Source of the DNA: Membranipora membranacea | Taxonomy: Eukaryota > Bryozoa > Gymnolaemata > Cheilostomatida > Membraniporidae | Assembly (NCBI GenBank): GCA_914767715.1 | Contig: OU612072.1 | Span: 25,854,001 to 25,918,000, forward strand | Direction of reading: 5' to 3' | DNA: 64,000 nucleotides | Shown here: one piece after another, positions 10,475-20,469 of the stretch | How positions within the stretch are numbered: the stretch's first letter is position 1 | Layout of the letters: the number at the start of each line of letters is the position of its first letter | Program-made: the position numbers and the translations under genes | Notes under the pieces: model-generated | Seen by the model: the letters and a program-made list of their open reading frames with translations, nothing else | Databases searched by the model: none | What the model was told of the DNA's origin: nothing

Positions 10475-10583
10475 CAGTCACTCAGTCACTCAGTCACTCA
10501 GTCACTCAGTCACTCAGTCACTCAGTCACTCAGTCACTCAGTCACTCAGTCACTCAGTCACTCAGTCACTCAGTCACTCAGTC
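10475..10583. repeat. (CAGTCACT)n microsatellite, about 13.5 copies
   Basis: A perfect 8-bp repeat begins 40 bp from the acceptor of the 76-nt AGXT2-like exon, within its upstream intron. The copy number differs between units: about 13.5 here, about 8 in unit 2 and about 2.6 in unit 3, showing slippage after duplication. Confidence 0.95.
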
Positions 10584-10870
10584 TGTCAGTCTATTGCCTG
10601 CGCTCACTGTTTGGTGGACCACCCTTGCACAACTAGCAGGTCAGCTGCTACTCTCGTCTTTCTGGCTATCTGGTCGGGCTGTTATCAATATTCCAGTCAT
10701 TTTGAAGCGTAAACACCAGAGAGTAACCCAACGTGCAAGCATTGTCTATCTCTTGAAAAACACCTACATGGCGTAGTTTAGGCGGTATTACATGCAAAAA
10801 TTGTCCTATATTTGTAAGCATTTAGGGACAGCTGATAGAAACCCAACCCTCAACCCCAGAAGTAACTGAC

Positions 10871-10993
10871 CTTGTCATCCACAAACTCTATACCAAGCAT
10901 GAATCCCTTTCCTCTGACATCACCGACAATCTTGAACTCATCCCTTAGCTCAGCTAGCTTCAGTAAGAAGCATGTAACGAGCTCATGGGCGAT
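10871..10993 (-). pseudogene. AGXT2-like 123-nt exon, unit 1
   Basis: A 41-codon phase-0 exon between a TTGTTTTAG acceptor and an AAG/GTCAGT donor. It contains [23 protein letters not shown] and VDDK, the most conserved signature of the C-terminal domain of AGXT2-type class III aminotransferases. It is intact in all three units (LAELRDEY in units 2 and 3). Confidence 0.88.
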
Positions 10994-11226
10994 CTAAAAC
11001 AATAAAAAACTTTGTACCAAGCTCACAGCGTTCTTAAGGAAGGAAGCGATAAAAGTAATTTTACGCAATGTTAACACTCAACCCATGTAATGTCTGGACA
11101 ATGATAGCACGATATGCAGATATAAACTAATGCGCGCTTGTCTCCACATAATTATGGTATTATTATCAAGTACATACTATGTATAGACAGAAATATAATT
11201 CTAAATATTACCTATACAAGTTTTAC

Positions 11227-11422
11227 CTGGATACGTTCAGCAAAGACTCCGCCAATCCTGCCTTTAGGAGAGTAGCACGTCAGGGCGTCTTGTATCTCAT
11301 TGATATATTCACTGGGCCTGACATTCTCCTGCTTGACAGTCACATGATTTATCAGCTTGTACAGGTGAATCTCTGCAGGCTTTACCTCCCCGTGGTCCTT
11401 TGTACGGGTCGGGATTTCTCAA
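11227..11422 (-). pseudogene. AGXT2-like 196-nt exon with frameshift, unit 1
   Basis: After a CTGTCAG acceptor the exon reads LRNPDPYKGPRGGKACRD and a Cys-rich segment (SCDCQAGEC), then in a shifted frame SEYINEIQDAL and GRIGGVFAERIQ up to the donor GTAAAA. Unit 2 keeps the original spacing at this point, so the change is best explained as loss of an AG dinucleotide (198 to 196 nt). The same frameshift is present in unit 3. Confidence 0.8.
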
Positions 11423-12615
11423 CTGACAGCAGAAAAGAATATGTCTGTAACATAATTGATTCAACACCAGAAAAAATTATCAACTGCACTTGGAGTTAAG
11501 TATTCATAGGGTGAAGAGAGTTGGGATTTCTCAACTGTCAACAAAAAGTGTCATTTGTGTATGAAAGACGTGGGCTCAATTTTACAACCTCGATTATACA
11601 TCCCATCCGTTAATAAATTAGAATCCAAAAAATGATTGCAACTTAGTCTGGAGTTGCCTTTCCATGCTATTTATTGTTGAGTATGTTGAAACCTGAAAGT
11701 TTGGGGCGCTGTCAATTACATTCGGAGTTTGTGTTTGTAAAATGCAATAGATTGAGCACCCCCAGTTAAGTGCCTCACTTTAGCTAGCTTATAGTCTCCT
11801 AAGTAGGTGTCTTATCAATCTTATGGTCTTTGTACTTCAACCAGACTTTTCGTCGGTTCTGAAGGTTTTGTTGGATTAAAAGCCTAAAAATTATAAATCA
11901 AGGTTAGGCTGAGAAGGCACATGCGTGGATCATACTAACTTTGTGAATAGCAGTGTCTGATTGGTGGTTGTAATACAAGCTGCCTAAAAATGTTAGACCC
12001 ATCGCGGTAGGGCTGGCTCAATGGTAAGCCCCTCTAAATACCATCTTGTCTATACACCCTGTGTACGTATGAGCCATAAACAAAGGAAGATTATTAGCCT
12101 CAGATCCTGAGTTCACAAAATAAACCACCAGCAGAAGAATATGTAACTAGATTATTAAATTTTGACTGATCAGCATTTAAGATCCTGATTGGTCTCAGCA
12201 ATCTATTTTTCTGGAGCTGCCTGATCATCCTGAAAAATCCTAGTTTATTGCTGCAATGTGTAGAGTAGATGTTGATAAAGTGCAACAGTTGGGATTATAC
12301 TTATTATATATGTTCTAAACTGCACACAAAACAGTATTATCTAGTCATCACCATACCCTCCCTGTAGTCTTACAATGAACATATTTCTCTCCTATGTCAA
12401 AAAGTTGTCCTCTATTTTGAGAGAACAGGACAGCTCCTATGAAGAATACAATTTTCACTCTTGCGTTGAGGTTTCAGTTTCAAAATGTAATAATATGATA
12501 GTTATTGATCCATGTCAAAGGGCCGTTATCCCAATTTGGGATAAGACCTGGGGATTGGTGTCAATAGTTTATTCAAGAGCTGAGCTTGAATACTGCAAAA
12601 TTGACTTATGCGCTA

Positions 12616-14138
12616 TGTAAATGTCACAAATTCTTCTGATGAATAATCAGATAAATCTGGGTCAATGATAATTAATACGAGGTCATGATTAATCAAAGCT
12701 GTAAGTCGCAATACAACATCACAGAGTAAGGATAAACAGAGGGGACACTTCAATGATCGTTATAGTGCCTGCGGTTTTTGAGCTACTGGGGGAAAATCAT
12801 CATCTGGCCACCTGCCAATTTTCAATAAATATATAAGCTAATAAGGGATTTTCTCATACATACATGCCTACCTTTGTTGGGCCATCAGTCTTTCTGTATT
12901 CATCCCAAAGACTGATTTCGAACTTTTTTGAAATGTCCAACCTTCAAGCTATACACCATATTGTTGTGATTTATATGGGTTTTTAAAATGAGTTATATCA
13001 TATAGATTAACAAGCGGCTTGGGTCAGTACACTGACATTTCCTAATTTTGATGACCAGCCGTCCATCAATTGTCACATGTAAATCTATATGGAAAAACTC
13101 ATTTTAAAAACCCATATAACTCATAGCCTATGTATCCTAGCAAAAAATGACAACAATATGATGTATAGCTTGAAGGTTGGACATTTCAAAAAAATTGAAA
13201 ATCAGTCTTTGGGATAAATACAGAATGAATTATGACCTACCAAAGGTAGGTATGTCTGCCTAAAACCTTATTGAAATTTGCAGGAGGCCAGATTGCTGAT
13301 TTTCCCCCAGTGGATCAAAACGGCAGGCAATATAACAATCATTGAAGTGTCCCCTATGTTTATCCTTACTCTGTGACCACATCATGATTCACCTGTCTTA
13401 CTTTAGCAAACACTTCATGTTTTGATAACAATTAGTGGTCATCAGTCAATCCGCTGTTGGCCTCTTTCGCTCTTTCGTGGACGTTGACTTTGATCTGCAG
13501 CACAGTTGTGGTTGGATGAGTACTGTGGCATGCTATTGATGGTTTTGCCTCGGCCCACAGGCTTTGTTTATTCCGGCCCCTCGGAGTGAGACACAATCAT
13601 GTTCAATTTTGTAATTTGTTTCTCAATATTTTTCTACGGTTCAAACCTGGTAACAGTAACATAAAAGACGTCACAAATAAATATGCTGCCTCAAACTATC
13701 GACACCAGTTAACACGTAACTGGCTTGGCACTACATGCTACCACTCTAACTTCAGTCAGAAGATACCATCGGCACAATTTATTCTGCCAAAACATTACAG
13801 TTTGTTCTCTATTAAGCAGTTCAGCTTTAATCTTCTTCAATTCAGTTACTTATTAGCAGCTCCGTACGAGGACCAAAGAGGTTTGTTTCTGTGAATTCCA
13901 CCGATTTTGATTATATTTCATTTTGTCATTTTTATGCATATCTGAATCACTGTGTTTGATGTAATTACTATGAATTACATTCTCTAATCTGATATAATTT
14001 CATTATTATTGTATGCATTACTTTATTACAGTTTTTAGCAGCATCATAAAGCATAAAGCATCAATAAAGAAGCAGTTAGCCTTCAAACTTGTGTTGTGCT
14101 GCGTCTGAAAACAGGCCTAAAATACGGGGTCAGCTACA
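12616..14138. mobile_element. Solo LTR of an LTR retrotransposon
   Basis: Units 2 and 3 run directly through ...gacttatgcgctaggttc, while unit 1 has 1,523 extra bases flanked by CGCTA on both sides (12611-12615 and 14139-14143). The insert begins TG and ends CA, the standard LTR ends with a 5-bp target duplication. An AATAAA near 14065 and a short R-U5-like tail indicate plus orientation. No gag, pol, primer-binding site or second LTR is present, so the internal part was probably lost by LTR-LTR recombination. A 656-bp inverted repeat is nested inside (12720-13375). The frame at 13586-13894 is not recognised. Confidence 0.85.
12720..13375. mobile_element. Palindromic MITE nested in the LTR
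   Basis: CACAGAGTAAGGATAAAC at the left end is complemented by GTTTATCCTTACTCTGTG at the right. Arms 12720-12993 and 13099-13375 pair imperfectly over nearly their whole length around a loop of about 105 nt. The terminal motif recurs at about 46.30 and 51.68 kb and the arm motif (ctcatagcctatgtatccta) at 8.86, 46.25 and 51.72 kb, so this is one member of a dispersed foldback family. It has no coding capacity. Confidence 0.75.
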
Positions 14139-14697
14139 CGCTAGGTTCACAATTTGTATTACATTTCTCTGCAAATTAAGCAAACCAAGGTCAGCAGCCT
14201 ATTTTACGGTCCAAATCATGAAATATGAAACCATGATCCCAGCATTTTAATTAGAAAATAAAATACACACAGCCAGCTGCAGATCAGAGGCTAAGTTTAT
14301 ATTTCAACAGAATTTAAAATTAGTTTACCTTTAAATATTAACACTCATTTATTTGGCTCTGACATCAATGTCATATCACTGCAGATCATGGTATAAATAA
14401 CCTCAGGGACATGGCAAGGCAGAAGAATATCCAGAATATTATATATTTGAGACGGCGTCATTTGTCAAGTTTGGCCTGTTTCTTGCAATTGACTTTATAG
14501 AGGCTAGTTGATCACCATAATTGTTGACAAGCACGAAATGCCTCAAATATAAATTGAGTAGGTAGTTAACATTAAGTAACCCCAAATGTAGCCAAGCTAA
14601 ACTCTAGCCAATATTTCCTCCCAAAATTAAGTATAATGCTGTAATGTATACACACTCACATTGAGAGGGTCCGGTAGATTTGAGGTGAGCCTGTTGG

Positions 14698-14712
14698 GGT
14701 GGGGGGGGGGGG
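14698..14712. repeat. Poly-G tract, length varies among units
   Basis: A G run of about 14 here corresponds to about 22 G at 39197-39218 and about 15 at 58983-58998. It could form quadruplex structures and is a likely assembly or sequencing trouble spot. Confidence 0.8.
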
Positions 14713-14972
14713 GTGCATTTGCTTCACTCTTAAGATAACCTAACAACCGATGAACTAATCCAGGTCTGAGGAGACAACCTCCTCTTGTATCTATCCAATA
14801 GTGTGTCAGAGGTTACTCAGATAGTCAGTTAAGCAATATAATCAAGTCAGCCTTACATCAAGTTAATTTTTCTGCATTTTATGTTGCTCTCATTTTTTGG
14901 TACTGCATCAGAAGGAGTGGTAGTAAATCCGAATGCAAGCAAGGTTGAAATGACATTAGGATCTAGACACAC

Positions 14973-15079
14973 CTCTTGTATTTTTGGATGGGCATGTCCA
15001 GCCATAACAGTAGCTATAATACCAGCGATCATATCGTTATACATGTCACCCTCCAGATCATATAACCACTGCATGTGTC
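14973..15079 (-). pseudogene. AGXT2-like 107-nt exon, present only in unit 1
   Basis: Between a TTGTAG acceptor and a GAG/GTGTGT donor, the frame (entering with two bases) reads HMQWLYDLEG, IAGIIATVMAGHAHPK and IQE, the N-terminal part of the large domain (GHM-W-D-EG...GHCHPK pattern). In units 2 and 3 the exon and its flanks are cleanly deleted: ggatctagac is joined directly to aatcatacac. Confidence 0.85.
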
Positions 15080-15097
15080 CTACAATCATACACAAAT

Positions 15098-16405
15098 AAC
15101 CATCAGGTCAAACAATCAGTTCAAGTTATCATGTCATGTCTAATAATCAGGTCAATTAATCGAGACATGTCTCATAATCAGGTTAAGTTATCAATTCATG
15201 TCTAACAATCAGGGCGAGCAATCAAGTCATGTCTAATAATCAGGGCAAGTAATCAAGTCACGTCTAATAATCAGCTCAAGTAATAAAGTCATGTCTAATA
15301 ATCAGGTCAAGTAATCTAGTCATGTCTAATAATCAGGTCAAGTAATCAAGTCATGTTCAATAATCACTTCAAGTTGTCAAGTCATGTCTAATATTCATGT
15401 CAAGTATTCAAGTCAAGTCTAATAATCAGCTCAATTAATCAAGTCATGTCTAATATTCATGTCAAGTATTCAAGTCAAGTCTAATAATCAGGTCAAGTAA
15501 TCAAGTCATGTCTAATTATCAGCTCAAGTGATGAAGTCATGTCTTATAATCAGGTAAAGTTATCAATTCATGTCTAACAATCAGGGCGAGCAAACAAGTC
15601 ATGTGTAATAATCAGGGCAAGTAATCAAGTCATGTCTAATAATCAGCTCAAGTAATAAAGTCATGTCTAATAATCAGTTCAAGTAATCAATTCATGTCTA
15701 ATAATCTGATCAAGTAATCGAGTCATGTCTAATAACCAGGTCAAAAGTTCAATTCATGTCCAATAATTAGGTCAAGTAATCAAGTCATGTCTAATAATCA
15801 GGTCAAGTAATCAAGTCATGTCTAATAATCAGGTCAAGTTATCAAGTCATGTCCAATAATCACTTCAAGTTGTCAAGTCATGTCTAATATTCATGTCAAG
15901 TATTCAAGTCAAGTCTAATCATCAGCTCAATTAATCAAGTCATGTCTAATATTCATGTCAAGTATTCAAGTCAAGTCTAATAATCAGGTCAAGTAATCAA
16001 GTCATGTCTAATAATCAGCTCAAGTGATTAAGTCATGTCTTATAATCAGGTAAAGTTATCAATTCATGTCTAACAATCAGGGCGAGCAATCAAGTCATGT
16101 GTAATAATCAGGGCAAGTAATCAAGTCACGTCTAATAATCAGCTCAAGTAATAAAGTCATGTCTAATAATCAGTTCAAGTAATCAATTCATGTCTAATAA
16201 TGTGATCAAGTAATCGAGTCATGTCTAATAACCAGGTCAAAAGTTCAATTCATGTCCAATAATTAGGTCAAGTAATCAAGTCATGTCTAATAATCAGGTC
16301 AAGTAATCAAGTCATGTCCAATAATCACTTCAAGTTGTCAAGTCATGTCAAATATTCATGTCAAGTATTCAAGTCAAGTCTAATAATCAGGTCAAGTAAT
16401 GGAGT
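15098..16405. repeat. 31-bp satellite array with higher-order structure, unit 1
   Basis: About 42 tandem copies of a 31-bp unit built around CATGTCTAATAATCAGG and TCAAGTAATCAAGT. Variant units (AATATTCATGTCAAGTATTC, AGGGCGAGCAA, AACCAGGTCAAAAGTTC) recur in the same order, so a block from about 15330 to 15850 is repeated at about 15850-16390: a second-level duplication. The array directly adjoins the 107-nt AGXT2-like exon, within an intron. Repeats are contiguous without unique spacers, so it is not a CRISPR array. Confidence 0.9.
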
Positions 16406-16934
16406 TCAATAATCAGGCATTAACTAAATGAAAATGGATGAAAATATTTTTAAAAAAAGTATATAAAACATGCAGCGGTGTGGTCTGTTGGTGGTGTGGT
16501 GTGGTCCACGCATGAGAGCCAAGACTAGAGTGGCGACCACCCTATTGAAGAAAACTGAGACCACCCTGGTTCGACCGAAACACAAGGGAGACCACCGATG
16601 CAACCTACCCACCAGCCTCCCACAAGGACCCCGCCAGGCGATCCAGCTGACTAGAATGCCCGACCCCCTCCACTCCCATAAGATAGTTGTTGAACAACTG
16701 CGCCTCTTTAGTCAACAGCGACACTTCACTCACATTTTGTTAATGAAATCATTTTCTTTTCCCCAATTGTTGGCCCTCAGAGGTTTGAAAATTGCTGACG
16801 GCTGTGTTTTTTCAAACTTATGGGATTTGGGAATAATTTCCTTCTCATGGACTTATTTTAGAAATAAAAGGTATAAGCAGTATCTACAGTGCACGAAAAT
16901 TGGCATTATTTTATTGTTGGGCGCTTTAAAAGTT
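16406..16934. other. Unassigned DNA after the satellite
   Basis: A plus-strand frame at 16470-16940 has no recognisable domain. From 16560 to 17638 the sequence is missing from units 2 and 3, which join gagaccac to ctgggtatg; similar CCACC(C)TGG bases lie at both break points here, typical of a microhomology-mediated deletion. Confidence 0.45.
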
Positions 16935-17345
16935 ACCTGATTGGTTTTGACAGTGTTTAGTAAGAGGCGATTTGCTTTGCACCACTCTACAACTTTACAG
17001 AGGTTTTTTTTCAAAGTCGGTGGGTCTGACCAGAAAATATTAGTGTCATCTGAAAATAAGATATATACAGGTTGTGGTTTTTATCTTATCAGATCATTTA
17101 AAATGATTTAGAATAGAATTTTTACTTTTTCTATGGTTGATCAAAAGTCGTCAATTTTTACAAACTGTTTACGTTCTGATAAATATGATGACATTAAAAT
17201 TATGGCTCTTTGTGCAAAACTATAAAATGGCAGCTCTTTTAAGTAAAGTATCATGGTCGATAGTATCGAATGCTTTGCTAAAATTTATAAAAACTTTTGC
17301 AACAAACTTTTGTGTATTTTTTCCATTTATTTAGAAATAGCTAGA
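16935..17345 (-). pseudogene. Decayed LINE reverse transcriptase fragment
   Basis: The minus strand shows RT pieces in the right order: FSKAFDTIDHDTLLKRAA (about 17290-17225, motif A), then YLSERKQFVKIDDF (about 17180-17140), then LFSDDTNIFW and VVEWCKANRLLLNTVKTN (about 17060-16940, motif C with SDD for the usual ADD). Stops, frameshifts and a missing motif B region show it is dead. The motifs resemble Jockey/CR1-type RTs distinct from families A and B here. Units 2 and 3 lack it. Confidence 0.7.
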
Positions 17346-17470
17346 CAATTGTTTTTGCTTTCTCTAATGCCAAAATAGTTGGTATAAACTGGATTGTTTC
17401 AAAAAGTGAATGATACACTTCAGCTTTGACCCAAAAGACTTGATGATCTTTGTCAGAGATTCATCATTAG

Positions 17471-17818
17471 TTACCAGGATAATTGGGATGATGAGAGATC
17501 CGTCAGCTCCATGGCTACTGTCATCAGCTGGCTAGCTGTCGATTGCTGTTTTATAGTCTCATCAGCACTCACCAGGCGTTTCACTTTTGCTGGTACATCC
17601 TCAACTTCTCTGCTTACGAAATCAAGAGGGTTAACCACCTGGGTATGTTCTTTTTCAATGGCTGCCATCCTCTATGCTAATTTCTGAATTTTTTACATAA
17701 GTAGCTTGTACTGGGTTTCTGTTGATATCTTATGTTCATCACGTTTGTCTTAAACCTGCTGGAATTGAGATTCCCGATCGTTAGCAGCGCCATCATCCGC
17801 TTTTACCCCAGATGCCAT
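17471..17818 (-). pseudogene. Decayed ORF of unknown, possibly retroelement, origin
   Basis: Read on the minus strand from an ATG at about 17818: MASGVKADDGAANDRESQFQ, then three stops, then a clean 65-codon stretch (MAAIEKEHTQVVNPLDF..., charged, probably helical) ending at 17471. Its position upstream of the decayed RT on the same strand suggests a LINE ORF1, but I recognise no domain. Unit 2 keeps the first part (about 40360-40160) with a 24-nt difference. Confidence 0.35.
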
Positions 17819-18583
17819 TATGTGGTAATGAGTCTCACCCAATTTAGCGGCAGTTCCCAATCGGATGATCAGTTCCCTGCCCCTACTTCCAGACAGCACT
17901 GATTTGTTATCCTTTTTCTGTTTCCTTTCTGGAATTTGTAGTATAGATTAGATCGATCAATTAGTAAGCTGCAGTGATAAGCAAGCATGCAAGTCAAGCA
18001 CAACCATTCGCAACGAAAGCTGGTATCATTTGATAACAATATCTCCATGCCTGTAAAGGGCGTAGGGTACTAGTACAGTTTTTATGCCCAAAGAGATATA
18101 ATATATAATCTGATATCACATGGTCTGCTTGTTTTTGACCAGGATAATATAGCTTAGTGGTTATTGTATTTAATGATAATCTCCCTAAATGTATTATCTG
18201 GTCAGGTAATAAAATAGAAAATCCGGTTGTGTTGTGTCCGGGTGTTGAAGAAAGATCCGCTAACAAGAATTAAGATCCTATCCCATGTCAAATGTTCTCT
18301 TAAGACTTTCCTGGTAATCAAAGAATCATTCATTGGATCAGAGGTAACAAGTAGTCATGGGTAGACCATCAAAGTGATATTTTTTTTTGTAAATTAGATA
18401 TTAGAGCTGCACACGAAATATGTAGTTTTATTGCAAGTTGATTATGCTGAATTACCTTGTGCCTAACAGTGATTATCAGACACTAGCAAAAGGTAGTAAA
18501 CAAAGGACCTATCATTAATGTAGGCCATATATTTATCACCACATGATTACCGTTAGGCTGTTTTTAATTTGCATCTTCAAAGG
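17819..18583. other. Intergenic or intronic DNA, no supported gene
   Basis: A minus-strand frame of 90 codons (17994-18266) is matched by an 89-codon frame in unit 2 (40523-40792), but the two differ by indels and many replacements, there are no splice or start signals, and the residues form no recognisable domain. Confidence 0.4.
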
Positions 18584-18661
18584 TCTATAAGGTTCATCTA
18601 TAAGGTTCATCTATAAGGTTCATCTATAAGGTTCATCTATAAGATTCATCTATAAGGTTCA
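18584..18661. repeat. 13-bp tandem repeat (TCTATAAGGTTCA), 6 copies
   Basis: Six head-to-tail copies, one with a G-to-A change. Unit 2 has about 11 copies at 41108-41249; unit 3 has lost the whole region. Confidence 0.95.
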
Positions 18662-18786
18662 TGGAGCTTTTGCATCTTTCTCATATAATGAGGTTGACAT
18701 TGATTGAATGAAATTAAATAAATATGACATACATTCATCAGAGTGTGGTCAGTTTTTCCAGGGACTTTTGACTGCTTTCGAGGTAA

Positions 18787-19306
18787 GGGTGACTCAGCAA
18801 TACTGAACCACCACACCAATGTGCTCGGCACTGATATCAAAGGCTGATTTTAAATATTGATTGCTAAGAGTGATAGCCAAATATGTACAATCTGAAGTTT
18901 AATTAATCTGTTGATAATCTTTCTTAAATGAGATTACAATTGAAGAAATGACTTTAAGCGTTTTGTGTCAATGTGACAGAAAACAGTGACAAAAACCCCT
19001 TTTTTGTAAATTCTTCCCTGTCATACTTTGATTGTCAGTGCCTATCATAATTGGTTTGGTTTGTCATTATTAATATTTAAATATTGTCAGGCAAGTTTTA
19101 ATCTTCGTTCATAATGTCCTCATCTCATCCCTCAAAAATAAAACTGGCAAATACCTCCATTTCTTCGATTTAAATCTATTTAAAGAAAGTTTTGGCTAAG
19201 TTAAAATGCAGCATGTACATCAATCTTAGTGGTCTGAAGGTTTAATCAGCCTTTGATTTATGTGCTGGGCAAATCAATGTGGTGGTTTAGTTTTGCTGAA
19301 TCACCC
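18787..19306. repeat. Foldback element, unit 1
   Basis: GGGTGACTCAGCAATACTG...AAAGGCTGATT (18787-18850) is complemented by AATCAGCCTTTGATTTATG...CTGAATCACCC (19244-19306), giving about 64-bp inverted arms around roughly 390 bp. A related arm lies at about 31.69-31.77 kb. Unit 2 carries the same element at 41375-41897. No frame is supported inside. Confidence 0.6.
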
Positions 19307-19701
19307 TTCCGTTGTAGGCACGAACAAGCCCTAGAAAAATGTCTACCTTATTATATGAGAAAAATATGTTGTTTTGTTTCTTGAGGTTTTTCTCTGACGG
19401 GATTTTGGGTGTTGATCCACCGCGGTCTTGACACAGAGCAGAGTCATTACCTGTCTTACTGTCAGATTTTTCATACTTCTCAGCTATGGTTCAATACTTA
19501 TTTTCACAAAAATCAAAAATATTTTATCTCATCCGTCATCTGATTTACAAGTCCTTTGGTTCAGATATTTATGTTCCTTGCTTAGGTTTGATCTTACAAG
19601 TTTTGTTGTTTGAGGGTCGGGTTAAGGTCACAAAAACATTTATACTCAGCGCCAACAAGATTGTCTTCAGAGACAAGAGGTGTGAATAATCTCCCCTAGG
19701 A

Positions 19702-19797
19702 CACAGCCAGCCCTTAAAAGCGTTCGGGATGGCGATCGCGGCCGATGGCGATGGCGGCCGCGATCGCCATCCCGAACGCTTTTAAGGGCTGGCTGTG
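19702..19797. mobile_element. 96-bp perfect hairpin MITE with 8-bp target duplication
   Basis: Two 42-nt arms (19702-19743 and 19756-19797) are perfect reverse complements around a 12-nt loop (GATGGCGATGGC). Termini are CACAGCCAGCCC...GGGCTGGCTGTG. CCCTAGGA flanks both sides (19694-19701 and 19798-19805). Unit 2 shows the empty site at about 42281 (cccttaggatacag). It is strikingly GC-rich, with a GCGATCGCGGCC core, in AT-rich DNA. An 8-bp duplication fits hAT-type transposition; the CACAG terminus is not a clean hAT end, so the superfamily is uncertain. Confidence 0.9.
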
Positions 19798-20469
19798 CCC
19801 TAGGATACAGCGCATATAAATCATAAAGGCAAATTATATTGTTAAGCTTACTTAAAGAAATCTTGTGACATAGTAAAGATACATAAAGATGCCATGTCTC
19901 ATGAGGTGACTGTACTGCATCAATGTTGAGATGCATGAACTATTTTTGGGTATGGATACGATACATTACCAGAGTGCTTACATGTCATACCGTCGGAGTA
20001 ACCATTCTTCTCAGTAATCGGCCGATAACTCCATTACTGATTTTGATGACAATTACAAACCATTAGCTGTTATTTTGCTATCTGATTTGTAAATGTATGT
20101 TGTTTGAGATATTCTATGGGTGTGTATCACGGGCTCAAGTGTTACTCCCCTCTTAATACCATCATGTATAGACAGCATCTGTACAGATAAGTCACAAACA
20201 GCTGACCACAAACATCGCAGAAAAATTGGTGTTAGTTATATACAGTCTATTCTGTTGCCATAGTAAAGGACAACTCGTTGGAAGACGAATACTATGACAT
20301 GACCGAGTTTACAAAAAGTTTTTTCTCTGTCTAAACCAGAGGGGGTGTAGAATGTAGGATGTGGTCATATTTTATCAACGTTCCTCTGTCCATATGGACT
20401 AATATTAAGTTAATGTGCTTTTGATTTGTTTATTGGGCTAACTTTGAATATCAGATGCGAAGATTAATT

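Larger units (their letters stand above)
9754..15079 (-). pseudogene. AGXT2: AGXT2-like aminotransferase pseudogene, unit 1
   Basis: Five exons on the minus strand align in order with alanine--glyoxylate aminotransferase 2, a mitochondrial class III PLP enzyme that moves an amino group from alanine to glyoxylate and uses other amino donors. Exons: 15079-14973, 11422-11227, 10993-10871, 10434-10359 and 9873-9754. Phases of the last three exons fit exactly. The stretch of roughly 105 residues with the PLP lysine should lie between 11227 and 10993, where only 233 bp of non-coding DNA exist. Part of the large domain between the first and second listed exons, and all exons before 15079, are also not found. 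The 196-nt exon is frameshifted and the last exon lacks 14 nt. A solo LTR sits in the intron. I infer a non-functional copy. Confidence 0.8.

Noticed and set aside
10994-11226. Search for the AGXT2 PLP-lysine exons in the gap between preserved exons
   Set aside because: The 233 bp contain no frame resembling the missing roughly 105 residues on the minus strand; the same is true of units 2 and 3.
12000-12075. A-box-like TGGCTCAATGG suggesting a tRNA or SINE
   Set aside because: No B box or tRNA fold follows at the right distance; the related sequence near 20.13 kb is also without one.
15098-16405. CRISPR-like regularly spaced repeats
   Set aside because: The 31-bp units are contiguous with no unique spacers, the context is eukaryotic and no cas genes exist; it is a satellite.
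17994-18266. 90-codon minus frame with an 89-codon counterpart in unit 2
   Set aside because: The copies differ by compensating indels and many replacements, and there is no recognisable domain or signal; duplication alone explains the pair.
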